From NCBI RefSeq assembly GCF_015557635.1, contig NZ_JADNOP010000012.1:62001-126000 (forward strand): a stretch of DNA of 64,000 bases, in the 5' to 3' direction. The position numbers and the translations under genes are program-made. The stretch's first letter is position 1. Each line of letters begins with the position of its first letter. This DNA comes from Fusicatenibacter saccharivorans (GTDB lineage Bacteria > Bacillota > Clostridia > Lachnospirales > Lachnospiraceae). The notes under the pieces are model-generated. The model did not search any database. It saw only the letters and a list, made by a program, of their open reading frames with translations, and was not told the origin of the DNA. Shown here one piece after another: positions 1-8,339 of the stretch.

Positions 1-895
1 TTTCCTCCGGGATGGCAAATTCATCGGTCATAAATTCCTGCTCGCTTTTGCCAAGGTTGCGGTCTACCTGCTTGCCAATGGAATAGGCTGCACTCTTTAC
101 ATCCTGGATAAAGGAGCGGAGTTCTTTCGGATCTTTCTGTCCGAATGCCTGCATCTGGCATACCTTGTCAAAGGAAAAACCGGAGACATCCACGCCGTAT
201 TTCTGTGCTGTCACATACGCCGCACAATAGGCCTGTGCCGATACCCCTGCCCGGCTGTAGCTTCCATCGTGATGGTCAAGGGATGCACAGGCCAACTCCC
301 GGCTGATGGAATGGAACGTTGCATTTTCGCTCATGCCATTTCGGACATAGATCGTCCGCTTGTTCGGGATGTACTGTGCCTGTACCTTATCCGGCAGATT
401 GTCTGCGATCTGAATCCGTACCTCGCTGTCGGTCAGCAGTGCTTCCATCAGCTGGTCCATCGGCTTTGGCTCTGCCTCTTCCGGCTGCTTGGTACGGATC
501 TGGCTGATGTCATAGGCTTTCTGGATGGAGTACCCCTGCTGGATGACACCGTCCTTTTCATATTCCTGTCCGACAATGAAGTTGTATCCCTTGCTTCCGG
601 TCTTGACTACCTTGCCTTCTTCCTTCCATTTTTCAAAGGTCTTGACCTGCCGGATCTCCGGATTCTGTGCATAAAGCAGGAACAGGTTGTCTGTCCTCTG
701 CGGCTTGCACTGTCCCATAAAATCAAGGAATCCTTTTAAGGAGTCCCCATTCTGGAAGACCTCCTGTGCCTTTCCATCGATCATACCCCAGATTTCTTCC
801 CTCTCCTGCTTTTTCTGTGCGGCATATTCTTCTTTCGATAACCGCTGGGCGGACTGCTCCTGCGAGTCCTGCCCTAAAAATTTTGTCAGGTCCAT
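1..895 (-). CDS. ArdC-like (LtrC-type) ICE protein, 3'-truncated by window edge
   Basis: The frame is open from an ATG at 895 to the window edge (298 codons). It starts MDLTKFLGQDSQEQS. Residues about 25-110, including the stretches FLDFMGQCKPQRTDNLFLLY and IRQVKTFEKWKEEGK, resemble the N-terminal single-stranded-DNA-binding domain of ArdC/LtrC antirestriction proteins. A later stretch (TFHSISRELA) sits where these proteins often have a metallopeptidase-like helix, but no HExxH is visible. The start has an AGGAG site that overlaps the end of pcfB, three bases upstream, so the two are probably co-translated. The likely role is protecting or processing incoming single-stranded DNA during transfer. 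The family call is by recognition only. Confidence 0.6.
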   Translation of the reverse strand, partial: MDLTKFLGQDSQEQSAQRLSKEEYAAQKKQEREEIWGMIDGKAQEVFQNGDSLKGFLDFMGQCKPQRTDNLFLLYAQNPEIRQVKTFEKWKEEGKVVKTGSKGYNFIVGQEYEKDGVIQQGYSIQKAYDISQIRTKQPEEAEPKPMDQLMEALLTDSEVRIQIADNLPDKVQAQYIPNKRTIYVRNGMSENATFHSISRELACASLDHHDGSYSRAGVSAQAYCAAYVTAQKYGVDVSGFSFDKVCQMQAFGQKDPKELRSFIQDVKSAAYSIGKQVDRNLGKSEQEFMTDEFAIPEE

Positions 896-898
896 CTC

Positions 899-1744
899 CT
901 ACCTCGCTTTCACCTTTCGTTTATTTCTTGCTTTCTTCTGCGTTTTCCTTGGTCCACGGTTCTTTTCCCGGCTCCGCTTCTGGGATTCCTCTGCTTTTTC
1001 CCGTTTGATGTTCTCCAGCTCCCGGCGGACACTGGGACGCTCCTGTTCCCTCTGCCCTGCATCAGTCCCTTTTTCCTGCCCGGTAGAAATATTTCTGCTG
1101 TGCAAGGAAGAGCCGGACAGATTCTCTTCCCCCTCTTCCTGCACCGGGATAAAATTTTCCGGTTCGGAAAACTCCTTTTCGGGATGATTCTGGTTCTTTT
1201 CCTCTTCAGAAAAGTCCATGTCACCGACCTGGAATGCTTCGTCCAGATCGCTGATTTCAAACTGCACCTCGCCCTCCGGCATCTGCACAGTTTCCTGTAC
1301 TGCTTCGGTTTCCGGTGCTTCCATTCCGGCGGTTACCTCATGGACAGCTTCCCCGACTTCGCTCCTTACAAAATCAAGGTTCATCTTATCCATGACACGG
1401 TTGACTTTGGCTGCATCATCGGCAAAGACCATGACCTCGCTCATCTCCGGGTTCTTTTTATCCCGGATGATCACATAGAGCAGTCCTCGTTTCCTGCCCT
1501 CACTGCAGAATTCACGCAGGCGGTCAGATGGCACAGTGAAGAACTTCAATGGCTTGTTCTCCTTTAACATCCGCACCATTCTGGTCTTGCCCCTCGTTTT
1601 CTTCTGGTCTTTTAATACGGCGGCAACAAATACCGCCAGATGCTTTGCCAGCGTACCCGAAAGCCTGAGCCCGTGGTCCACGCCGTCCAGGGAATACCGG
1701 ACGATCTGGTCCGCCGCATCGCCTCCATAATTCATATCGTTCAC
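899..1744 (-). CDS. pcfB: PcfB-family conjugation protein (DUF3801)
   Basis: 281 residues. The N-terminal 130 residues (NYGGDAADQIVRYSLDGV, then AKHLAVFVAAVLKDQKKTRG) match the PcfB/DUF3801 family, which in Gram-positive conjugation systems is encoded beside the VirD4-type coupling protein and acts in relaxosome processing. The C-terminal half is Glu-rich and then strongly basic (RKTQKKARNKRKVKAR), which suggests nucleic-acid contact. The GTG at 1744 overlaps the relaxase stop codon. An internal ATG at 1735 has a better spaced AGGTGA and may be the true start. A coupling-protein gene is expected to the left of the window but is not visible. Confidence 0.8.
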   Translation of the reverse strand: MNDMNYGGDAADQIVRYSLDGVDHGLRLSGTLAKHLAVFVAAVLKDQKKTRGKTRMVRMLKENKPLKFFTVPSDRLREFCSEGRKRGLLYVIIRDKKNPEMSEVMVFADDAAKVNRVMDKMNLDFVRSEVGEAVHEVTAGMEAPETEAVQETVQMPEGEVQFEISDLDEAFQVGDMDFSEEEKNQNHPEKEFSEPENFIPVQEEGEENLSGSSLHSRNISTGQEKGTDAGQREQERPSVRRELENIKREKAEESQKRSREKNRGPRKTQKKARNKRKVKAR

Positions 1745-3039
1745 CTGCTTTCTGTTTCCTTTTGTCTGGTTTTCTCCGTCTTATCTTCTTCCTGTTCTGC
1801 CTGTCTCTGGATCTGCTCTGCCAGACGCATCCGCTCTTCCATCTCTCTGGACTGCTGTTCGATCCGGATACAAATGCGGATATCCTTCCGAAGCGGCTTC
1901 AGTACTTTGTTGATCTGACCGATCCTGACACCGTCCGGTTCGCTCCGGTAGAGCCGCTTCCGTTCTTTCGTGAGTGCCTGCACCTGTTCTTCCAACGGGG
2001 TACGGTAGGCGAGCAGTTCTTCACGGGTGGTGATTTGATGCTTCTGGAGAAATTCCATCTGCTCGATCCTGGCATCCAGTTTCCGGATATCTGCCCGGAG
2101 CACCGGGGAGATCCTTTTCGGCTTCTGCTTTAGAACACCCATCTGATACAGATAGGAATAGTACAGGGCCTGTATCCCCTTTAGCTTCTTTTTCGGGGTT
2201 CGGGAAATTCCTTCTTTCCCAGCAGGTGTCCTGCTCTTTGGCTGTAAGATCCACTGCCGGATACTCTCTTCTGAGTAATGCTTCCCCAGGCTCCGCAGAC
2301 GGATATACCGTTCCATCCCCGGTGCTTTTAATGCAATGTACTTCCGGTTCAGCTTCCACTGGTATCCCCTCTGCTTCATCTGGTCCAGAAACTGTTTCCA
2401 TGTGAAGCTTTCTGCCACCGCATCCCGGATATCCAGACGGATCGAGGTTCTCCAGGTCGGCTTTCCGTCCTGTTCTGCCATCCACTGGGCATAGGACTTC
2501 CCTTTGCCGTTTTTCGGCTCGATGACAGATAAGCCGTATTTCAGGCATAAGGCATCCGAAGCTTTCCGCACATCCTCATAGTAACTCCTGCTGTTGCTGT
2601 GGTACTTTTTCCCATCTTCCATGCTAACGGAATTAAACACGATGTGGTTGTGGTAATGCTCCGTGTTCAGATGGGTGGTGATGACTGCTTCGTATTTTCT
2701 CTGAAGGAGCCTTTCTGCCAGCTCCATGCCGATCTGGTGTGCCAGTTCCGGGGTGACTTCCCCTTTGGCAAAGCTCTGCACCAGATGGTAGCCCTGTACC
2801 CCGTCCATCTTGTGGTAGCGTTTCTTCGTTTCTACCATATCTTGATAGGCAGTCTCGCAGACACAGCCGATGGCATCCTCAAAAACGGAACGCTCTGTCT
2901 TGTCCCGGTTCATGGCGTAATCAATGGCTTCTTCCAGAGAGCCGGCACTCTGCCCTTTCTTTGTGGTCTTATCCTTATTTCGGATGTAAGTGATGGAATT
3001 GTCCAGACGGCTGACCGGGATGATACTGGTGTATGCCAT
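1741..3039 (-). CDS. MOBP-type relaxase / mobilization nuclease (MobA/VirD2 family)
   Basis: 432 residues. The relaxase fold fills the first ~200 residues. The metal-binding motif HLNTEHYHNHIVFNS gives the HxxxHxH signature of the Relaxase family (PF03432), and tyrosines in the N-terminal part (AIDYAMNRDKTE) could supply the nicking residue. The C-terminal half is charged and coiled-coil-like (RIEQQSREMEERMRLAEQIQ). It would nick oriT and stay attached to the transferred strand. It follows mobC by three bases and overlaps pcfB by four, so the three form a tight operon. The candidate oriT lies about 0.9 kb upstream. Confidence 0.93.
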   Translation of the reverse strand: MAYTSIIPVSRLDNSITYIRNKDKTTKKGQSAGSLEEAIDYAMNRDKTERSVFEDAIGCVCETAYQDMVETKKRYHKMDGVQGYHLVQSFAKGEVTPELAHQIGMELAERLLQRKYEAVITTHLNTEHYHNHIVFNSVSMEDGKKYHSNSRSYYEDVRKASDALCLKYGLSVIEPKNGKGKSYAQWMAEQDGKPTWRTSIRLDIRDAVAESFTWKQFLDQMKQRGYQWKLNRKYIALKAPGMERYIRLRSLGKHYSEESIRQWILQPKSRTPAGKEGISRTPKKKLKGIQALYYSYLYQMGVLKQKPKRISPVLRADIRKLDARIEQMEFLQKHQITTREELLAYRTPLEEQVQALTKERKRLYRSEPDGVRIGQINKVLKPLRKDIRICIRIEQQSREMEERMRLAEQIQRQAEQEEDKTEKTRQKETESR

Positions 3040-3042
3040 CGG

Positions 3043-3351
3043 CTACCATTCCTCTTTGACCAGCCTCCATGTCTCTTTCGTCATGCGGAGCATTTCCCGG
3101 ATACTCTCTTCCCCGGCCATCCCACAGCCGTTGGCTACATGGGCAAGCTGGTTGGCATTGTTGCACAGACCGGATATTTTCCGTAAAAGCTCTGCATGAT
3201 GCTCACAGGGTCTTGCCCGGACTTCGCCGCCCATGACGATGGAACGGATATATTCCTCACGGGACAGGCCGCTTTTTTCTACCTGTTCTTCCAGAAAACG
3301 CAGCTCCTTTGCATTGAGGCGGACTGGTATCACATGGTTTCTTTTTCTCAT
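3043..3351 (-). CDS. mobC: MobC-family relaxosome accessory protein
   Basis: 102 residues. The N-terminus (RKRNHVIPVRLNAKELRFLEEQ) is a ribbon-helix-helix-like start, followed by the family-typical helix LSREEYIRSIVMGGEV and the conserved CNNANQLAHVAN segment seen in MobC (PF05713). MobC proteins bind near oriT and help the relaxase open the strands. Its position directly before the relaxase with a three-base gap fits that role. Confidence 0.85.
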   Translation of the reverse strand: MRKRNHVIPVRLNAKELRFLEEQVEKSGLSREEYIRSIVMGGEVRARPCEHHAELLRKISGLCNNANQLAHVANGCGMAGEESIREMLRMTKETWRLVKEEW

Positions 3352-3389
3352 CTCTTCACCTGCTTTCCAACGGGTTATTGATTACTCCA

Positions 3390-3470
3390 TTACATTTCAC
3401 GGTTTTTCCAGATCAGGAATCCTGTCAGCACGCCAATGGCTACGGCTGCAGCAATGATCTTTTTCTTCAT
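3390..3470 (-). CDS. Small single-TM peptide (26 aa)
   Basis: A 26-residue frame, MKKKIIAAAVAIGVLTGFLI then WKNREM, preceded by a strong AGGGGGTGAGG site. It consists of a lysine start, one hydrophobic segment and a charged tail, so it is a likely membrane peptide. It lies between the DUF3789 protein and mobC. A longer in-frame extension upstream overlaps the neighbour and lacks a ribosome site. The function is unknown. Confidence 0.5.
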   Translation of the reverse strand: MKKKIIAAAVAIGVLTGFLIWKNREM

Positions 3471-3477
3471 ATAGGCC

Positions 3478-3855
3478 TCACCCCCTTTCCGGTACCTGGC
3501 ACAGCTCCATCGGGGCAAGCATGATTCCCCTCTTTTCCATCTCTTTTGCAAATTCCAGAAGGTTCCATTTCTTCCCATCGATCATAGCAGAATCGGCATC
3601 CAGATAGTGGCAGGTGGATACGTTCCGCTCTCCATTTGGGGCATTCTGCACAAGGCTCTCCCCGTCTGCCAGACGGAACAGTTCCTCTCCCTGGCTGTTT
3701 ACAAAACAGATGCACACGCCGTGGTCGATGATCTCTTTCCGTTTTATCCGGCACCGCTCCAGCGCCTCGTCCTCCCGCTTTCCAGCTATGAAAAGACACA
3801 TTGCAAAAACGCCCATTACTCCTCCAGTCATTGTGCCAAGTATAAATCCCAACAT
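3478..3855 (-). CDS. DUF3789-type membrane protein with C-terminal soluble domain
   Basis: 125 residues from the ATG at 3855 (site AAAGGAGAACG). The first ~30 residues (MLGFILGTMTGGVMGVFAMC) match the very short DUF3789 membrane proteins common in Firmicute ICEs. They are followed by a soluble part of about 90 residues (ICFVNSQGEELFRLADGE, then KKWNLLEFAKEMEKRG) that looks like an associated domain of large polyvalent mobile-element proteins. DUF3789 proteins usually end after the membrane segment, so this is a fusion. The frame continues upstream to 3933, but that part overlaps the predicted oriT and has no ribosome site. Confidence 0.65.
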   Translation of the reverse strand: MLGFILGTMTGGVMGVFAMCLFIAGKREDEALERCRIKRKEIIDHGVCICFVNSQGEELFRLADGESLVQNAPNGERNVSTCHYLDADSAMIDGKKWNLLEFAKEMEKRGIMLAPMELCQVPERG

Positions 3856-3898
3856 TTTTTCGTTCTCCTTTCGTCTGTTTACGGCTCGGTATGGGGGA

Positions 3899-3934
3899 TT
3901 GGGGTTCTCCCCAAAGTGCGCTTGGATATCCAAA
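3899..3934. other. oriT: Candidate oriT (nic region) of the ICE
   Basis: The + strand reads TTGGGG-TTCT-CCCCAA (inverted repeat, 3899-3914), directly followed by AGTGCGC and then the perfect palindrome TTGGATATCCAA (3922-3933). MOBP/IncQ-type origins have an inverted repeat immediately 5' of a nic core of the form AAGTGCGC, cut near G/C. Here that core is 3914-3921. The site is in the non-coding gap upstream of mobC and the relaxase. Assignment is by motif and context only. Confidence 0.6.
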
Positions 3935-3997
3935 CGCTATGCTTGCAAAACCAGTCGCATCCGGTTTCGTCCCCTCTGAACCAGTCGTTTTTCTGAA

Positions 3998-4321
3998 TCA
4001 TTCATTTTCCTTGATTTTGCTCAACCCATCCAGTGTGGTACAGATGATATGGAGTCTGTCAGCCATGCTGATCTCCGTGTTCATCGTCCCGGTGGTCTCT
4101 TTTCCGCAGACGACCACCATCCTGCACCGCCTTAAGATCTGGTGGGACATTCTCCGCATGGCCTGCATATCCTCTGCGTCCCCATCATCAAGGAATGGGG
4201 AAAAGCTGTACTGCGGGCAGATCGGCACATATCCCAATTCGTAGATCTTCCTGCAGTACCGCTGTACTTTGGTCTTTCCCTCTTCTGCAGAACAGCAGAC
4301 ATAAGCAAGTGCCTGTTCCAA
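3998..4321 (-). CDS. DUF4406/nucleoside deoxyribosyltransferase-like protein
   Basis: 107 residues from a TTG at 4321 spaced nine bases after AAGGAG; the ATG at 4330 abuts that site. The pattern ALAYVCCSAEEG, RYCRKIYELGYVPICPQY, PFLDDGD, RRCRMVVVCG and GTMNTEISMAD follows the Rossmann-like deoxyribosyltransferase fold of small phage/ICE proteins often labelled DUF4406 or DUF7768. Such proteins are predicted to act on nucleosides or nucleotides. No biochemical role can be asserted for this one. Confidence 0.55.
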   Translation of the reverse strand: MEQALAYVCCSAEEGKTKVQRYCRKIYELGYVPICPQYSFSPFLDDGDAEDMQAMRRMSHQILRRCRMVVVCGKETTGTMNTEISMADRLHIICTTLDGLSKIKENE

Positions 4322-4405
4322 TACGACCATCTCCTTTCCTGACCGGACAGTTTACCTCTATCCGGCATGATCTAAAAAACACCCACAAAGCATTCTGGCT
4401 CTGTG

Positions 4406-4463
4406 GATGTCTTGTGGACATCTGGATTCTTTTCTTTCTTTTTTCAGATGTCTGGCAGACATC
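4406..4463. repeat. Two tandem GATGTC-N5-GACATC stem-loops
   Basis: GATGTC/GACATC pairs occur at 4406-4422 and 4447-4463, with five-base loops, 41 bp apart, between the N6/N4 methyltransferase stop codon and the next gene. They may act as transcript-stabilising hairpins or a binding site. No T-run follows, so they are not simple terminators. Confidence 0.5.
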
Positions 4464-4466
4464 CGG

Positions 4467-5279
4467 TTACTGCGATTCTTCGTTTTCCGCTTCTTCCAAT
4501 GCTTCCAGTGCAATGCGAACACGGTCGCTTCCCAGCTTATAATACACATCCGTCACTTCGATGCCGACCGCCTGATAGCCTGACTCTGCCGCCGCAAGGA
4601 TGGTAGTACCAGCTCCGGCAAACGGATCTAAGATCAGGCCGCCCGGCTCGCAGATCTGGATGACATCCTTCATCAGCTGGAGCGGCTTCTCTGTCACATG
4701 GATGCGGTTCTGTGGATTTCCATAACGGAACACACCCGGAAGGCAGGACACCGGGCGGTTGATCGGCATCGGGCCGTTGCTTCCCCATACAATATACTCT
4801 GCCTGCTGGCGGAACCTGCCTTTCTGCGGACGGGAGTTTCCCTTGTCCCAGACTGCGGTTCCTCTCCAGATCCAGCCTGCCCACTGAAGGGCATCGGTAA
4901 TGGACGGGTACTGTCTCCAGTCAATAAAGAGGCAGATCGGAGCCCCTCTCTTGCAGGCTTTCCGCACATCGTACAGCCATTCTGCCATCCAGTGGGTCCA
5001 GGAACGCTGGTCCTTATTATCCCCATCAAAATCCGGCAGGGCGTTTTCCGCTTTCATACTGCTGTACTTCTGGTTAGTGGTACGGTTGCGTTCATTCTGC
5101 TTGGTTCCCCCAGACGCATAAGGCGGATCGGTCACGACTGCATCAAAAATTCCCGGCTGGAATCCTTTTACCAGCTTTAAGGTATCCCCATGCAGGATAC
5201 GCCAGTTCGCCCCTCCGGCAGACTCATCCGGCAGGCAGTCCGGTTTTAAAAGATCTTCAAGTTTCAGGGTATTTCCCAT
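4467..5279 (-). CDS. N6-adenine/N4-cytosine DNA methyltransferase
   Basis: 270 residues. The catalytic motif DPPYASGG comes first and the SAM-binding motif LDPFAGAGTTILAA near the C-terminus, the order typical of beta-class enzymes of the N6_N4_Mtase family (PF01555). No restriction endonuclease is adjacent, so it looks like an orphan enzyme that could mask the element from host restriction. The ATG at 5279 is spaced eight bases from AAAGGA. The two upstream ATGs (5288, 5285) abut that site and are less likely. Confidence 0.85.
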   Translation of the reverse strand: MGNTLKLEDLLKPDCLPDESAGGANWRILHGDTLKLVKGFQPGIFDAVVTDPPYASGGTKQNERNRTTNQKYSSMKAENALPDFDGDNKDQRSWTHWMAEWLYDVRKACKRGAPICLFIDWRQYPSITDALQWAGWIWRGTAVWDKGNSRPQKGRFRQQAEYIVWGSNGPMPINRPVSCLPGVFRYGNPQNRIHVTEKPLQLMKDVIQICEPGGLILDPFAGAGTTILAAAESGYQAVGIEVTDVYYKLGSDRVRIALEALEEAENEESQ

Positions 5280-5345
5280 AGGCATCATCCTTTCGGTCGC
5301 TTATTTTCCAGATTTCTCTGGAAGTGCTTTTCTTTAGGGAACTGC

Positions 5346-6119
5346 TCATCGGCAGGTATCCTCTTTTTTCGGTATTTCTTTTCTCGGCGTTCTGGGCGGT
5401 TCATGGTGATCCGACAGTTCGGTTTCCACATATTCGCTGATGATTCCCAGTGCTTCATAATAATTGCCACTCTTGTGGACACGGTCTGCCATCTCGTTGG
5501 CCTGTTCGGACATCCCGGCACATCTGAGCAATCTTGAGGCATCGCCAAGGATTGAGAAAATATTTCCGTCATGCCCTAAGAGTTTCAGCTTCAGATGGGA
5601 CGGCTTTGGTTTCGATTGCTTTTCCTGCATCTCGTTTTCTGGTGCTTTCACCTGTATCTGGAAATCCGAGCCGGCACCAACATAGAAATGTAAGTATAAT
5701 TCACCACCGTCTACCTTGATCTCCCGCTGTTCCAGACTTTCTCCCCAGCCATCGCTGTACTGCCCTCTCAGATACTGCCCCACCACACGGTATTCCTCTG
5801 GGGTCAGATTCTCCCGGAGTGTCAGGTTTGCACAGCCATATAAAACACCCTCCTGTTCTTTTACCGCCATTGTAATGCGTTCCACTTTTTCCTTAATGTC
5901 CTTGTTTCGGTCAAAATAATCAATCAGGTTGCATGGCTGGTTGTCAGGCATACCGAGCCGGTTGATTTCATCAACCTTTTCTGCTATGGATGTCTGATAC
6001 TGCACCAGGTCAGGTCCTTCCAATGGCTCCGCATCATCCAGATCCACAATGTCTGAATAGTCCGGAATAAACTCTGCCATCAGAGGTGACAGCATTTCCA
6101 CGTCTATTTTATCTTTCAA
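5346..6119 (-). CDS. Conserved ICE hypothetical protein
   Basis: 257 residues if initiated at the TTG at 6119, which follows GAGGTGGT and overlaps the end of the Toprim gene by eleven bases; an ATG eight codons downstream is the alternative. The segment ENLTPEEYRVVGQYLRGQYS, followed by DGWGESLEQREI, is one I associate with conserved mobile-element proteins of unknown role. The C-terminal part (LGDASRLLRCAGMSEQANEM) is helical. The longer open frame back to 6287 overlaps the Toprim gene out of frame and is not believable as coding. Confidence 0.6.
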   Translation of the reverse strand: MKDKIDVEMLSPLMAEFIPDYSDIVDLDDAEPLEGPDLVQYQTSIAEKVDEINRLGMPDNQPCNLIDYFDRNKDIKEKVERITMAVKEQEGVLYGCANLTLRENLTPEEYRVVGQYLRGQYSDGWGESLEQREIKVDGGELYLHFYVGAGSDFQIQVKAPENEMQEKQSKPKPSHLKLKLLGHDGNIFSILGDASRLLRCAGMSEQANEMADRVHKSGNYYEALGIISEYVETELSDHHEPPRTPRKEIPKKEDTCR

Positions 6120-7095
6120 GGCACCACCTCGCTTCTCTGTTCTGCCGTTTCTCTGGTGTACGGGCAGCCATCTTTGCCACGTCTGCCCAGTCTGCCCCTT
6201 CGATCTCCGGCAGGTTCTCGATGATCTGATAGTTTCCCTCGTAGGCTTTTCGGATATGTTCACACGCCCACCGTCCGGCAAAGTCATTGTCGGTACACAC
6301 TTCGATCTCGGTGATCTCCGGGTGCTGGGACAGAAAATGTTCCAATGCCTGCGGCTTTTTCATGCTCCGCTGGCTCTGCCCTTCTTTTGGTGCGCTGATC
6401 CCGCCAAGTTCCAGACGGTACTTATCCCGGCTTCCCTGTCTCTGTTCCAATGTCATGTGGGCAAGCACATCCACACAGGCTTCATAAACAGCAACCCGTC
6501 TGCATCCTGTTTGTGCCGGAACACAAAAAGCGTATGCCTTTTCGCTTCCGGCCTGTTCCATCTTAAAAGACTTTCCGCTGGCATCGTAAATCCCACGCAG
6601 GAAAGCATACCTTGCCACCTGATTTTCGTCCTTGCCTACGAACACAGCATTGTGATAGGGCAGGCTTTCATACAGGATTCCCAGATGAACACACTGCTGT
6701 AAGACCTCGCTGCTGATGCCCCGCTCTTTCAGATATCGGAACACCCTGCGGCAGTCCGGGCTGGCTGGCGGCAAGACAAACGGCTTTTGGGGCTTTGTCT
6801 CCACAGGCGGAGGGATGTAGGTGGGATACTCACCTTTCAGCATTTGCACTGCCTCCAGAAAGGAACACCCATCTACATGGATCAGGAAATTTAATGCACT
6901 GGTTCCCCCGATATCTCTGGATTTCCAGTGCCACTGGCTGGTGAACTCGTTGATTTTAAAGCTATCGTGGTCTGTCAGCTCCCATTCATTTCTGGCTGAA
7001 GATTTTTTCAGGCGGTTCGGCTGGTATTTCTTCAGGTACTCAATGGCGGTGATCTCCCTTGCCCGTTTGATCTCTTCTTCCGGAATCCACGGCAT
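6109..7095 (-). CDS. DUF3991/Toprim primase-like protein
   Basis: 328 residues. The N-terminal ~95 residues (REITAIEYLKKYQPN, then WHWKSRDIGGTSALNFLI) resemble the degenerate zinc-binding part of primases. A DUF3991-like centre follows, then a Toprim segment with EVCTDNDFAGRWACEHI (the acidic DxD-type motif is TDND). ICE proteins of this type are thought to prime or process the transferred strand. The start codon overlaps the metK stop (TAATG). The next gene downstream overlaps its 3' end, so they are translationally coupled. Confidence 0.8.
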   Translation of the reverse strand: MPWIPEEEIKRAREITAIEYLKKYQPNRLKKSSARNEWELTDHDSFKINEFTSQWHWKSRDIGGTSALNFLIHVDGCSFLEAVQMLKGEYPTYIPPPVETKPQKPFVLPPASPDCRRVFRYLKERGISSEVLQQCVHLGILYESLPYHNAVFVGKDENQVARYAFLRGIYDASGKSFKMEQAGSEKAYAFCVPAQTGCRRVAVYEACVDVLAHMTLEQRQGSRDKYRLELGGISAPKEGQSQRSMKKPQALEHFLSQHPEITEIEVCTDNDFAGRWACEHIRKAYEGNYQIIENLPEIEGADWADVAKMAARTPEKRQNREARWCLER

Positions 7096-8255
7096 TACAT
7101 CACGGTATCCCGGAGCTGCTCTGCCTTATCCGTTTTCTCCCACGGGAATTCCTTTCTTCCAAAATGCCCGAACACGGCACTCTGTCGGTAGATCGGCCGC
7201 TTCAGGTGCAGGGTGTCACTAATCTGGCTTGGGGTAAGCCCAAACACCAGAGGAATCGCAGCGGCGAGGCAGTCATCCGCACAGATCTTTCCGGTTCCAA
7301 AGGTATCCACCTGCACCATGACTGGCTGGGCAACCCCGATGGCATAGGCAAGGGACACCTGGCATCGGCTGGCAAGTCCGGCAGCTACCATATTTTTGGC
7401 GATGTAACGGGCCATGTATGCCCCGGAACGGTCAACTTTGGAACAATCCTTCCCGGAGAATGCACCGCCGCCATGCGGTACCAGGCTGCCGTAGGTATCC
7501 ACCATTAGTTTCCTTCCGGTCAGTCCGGTGTCTGCATCCAGACCTCCGCACACAAATCTGCCCGATGGGTTAATCAGGATCTTGGTATCCTCATCCGGTG
7601 GCAGCATACGGAGTGCCGGGCGTAACACTTTCTCCCGGATCTCATGCTCCAGCTTCCGAAGGGATTTTTCCTTTTCATGCTGGCAGGACACAATGACGGT
7701 ATCCAGCCGGGCAGGTCTGTCATCTTCATACTCCACGGTCACCTGCGCCTTTCCATCTGGCAAGATTCCCGTGATATATCCGCTTCTACGGCTTGCAGAC
7801 AGTTCCCTTACAATGCGGTTCGCCAGAACCACTGGCATCGGCATAAGCTGCGGTGTCTCATCGCAGGCGTAGCCAATCATGATGCCCTGATCCCCGGCAC
7901 CGCTGGCAAGTCCGCTCTGAACAGAAACAGTCCCTGCCCTTCGTTCTCTGGATCTCTCCACTGCCCCGGCGATATCCGGACTCTGTTTGTGGATGAGGGC
8001 ATCCATGTGGATTTCCTCTGCTTCATAGCCTGCACTCTCCAGCACCTTTTTGATGATTTCAAACACCTGTGGCTCAAATCGGCTGGTGATCTCTCCTGCC
8101 ACAATGATGTTCCTTTTGGTCGCCAGCACCTCGCAGGCCACTCTGGAATTTTCGTCCTCTTTCAGACACGCGTCCAGAATGCTGTCTGCGATCAGGTCGC
8201 AGAGCTTATCCGGATGTCCTTCTGTTACGGATTCTGCTGTATAAAATCGTTTCAT
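7095..8255 (-). CDS. metK: S-adenosylmethionine synthetase
   Basis: 386 residues, normal for MetK. The N-terminus is MKRFYTAESVTEGHPDKLCD. The signature GAGDQGIMIGYACDE and the phosphate-binding GGGAFSGKDCSKVDRSGAY are intact, as are the ends of all three repeats, so the enzyme should be active and make SAM from ATP and methionine. The ATG at 8255 is chosen because the family begins there; the frame stays open upstream without family sequence. A housekeeping enzyme inside an ICE is unusual. It sits between sortase B and Toprim, near two SAM-dependent DNA methyltransferases. Two copies of an element motif lie in its upstream region. Confidence 0.93.
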   Translation of the reverse strand: MKRFYTAESVTEGHPDKLCDLIADSILDACLKEDENSRVACEVLATKRNIIVAGEITSRFEPQVFEIIKKVLESAGYEAEEIHMDALIHKQSPDIAGAVERSRERRAGTVSVQSGLASGAGDQGIMIGYACDETPQLMPMPVVLANRIVRELSASRRSGYITGILPDGKAQVTVEYEDDRPARLDTVIVSCQHEKEKSLRKLEHEIREKVLRPALRMLPPDEDTKILINPSGRFVCGGLDADTGLTGRKLMVDTYGSLVPHGGGAFSGKDCSKVDRSGAYMARYIAKNMVAAGLASRCQVSLAYAIGVAQPVMVQVDTFGTGKICADDCLAAAIPLVFGLTPSQISDTLHLKRPIYRQSAVFGHFGRKEFPWEKTDKAEQLRDTVM

Positions 8256-8339
8256 AATCGTTACCATCCTTTCCAAGTAAATAATAACGGCAGGAAACGC
8301 TCCTTTCTGGAACACTTTCTGCCGGATCTGGGTTATAAG

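Noticed and set aside
3856-3933. N-terminal extension of the DUF3789 gene to 3933
   Set aside because: The extra 26 codons overlap the predicted oriT and are not hydrophobic, and the ATG at 3855 has a good ribosome site.
5285-5572. 95-codon leftward frame ending at the N6/N4 methyltransferase start
   Set aside because: Although it stops at the methyltransferase ATG, most of it overlaps the preceding conserved gene out of frame, and the sequence is low in recognisable structure.
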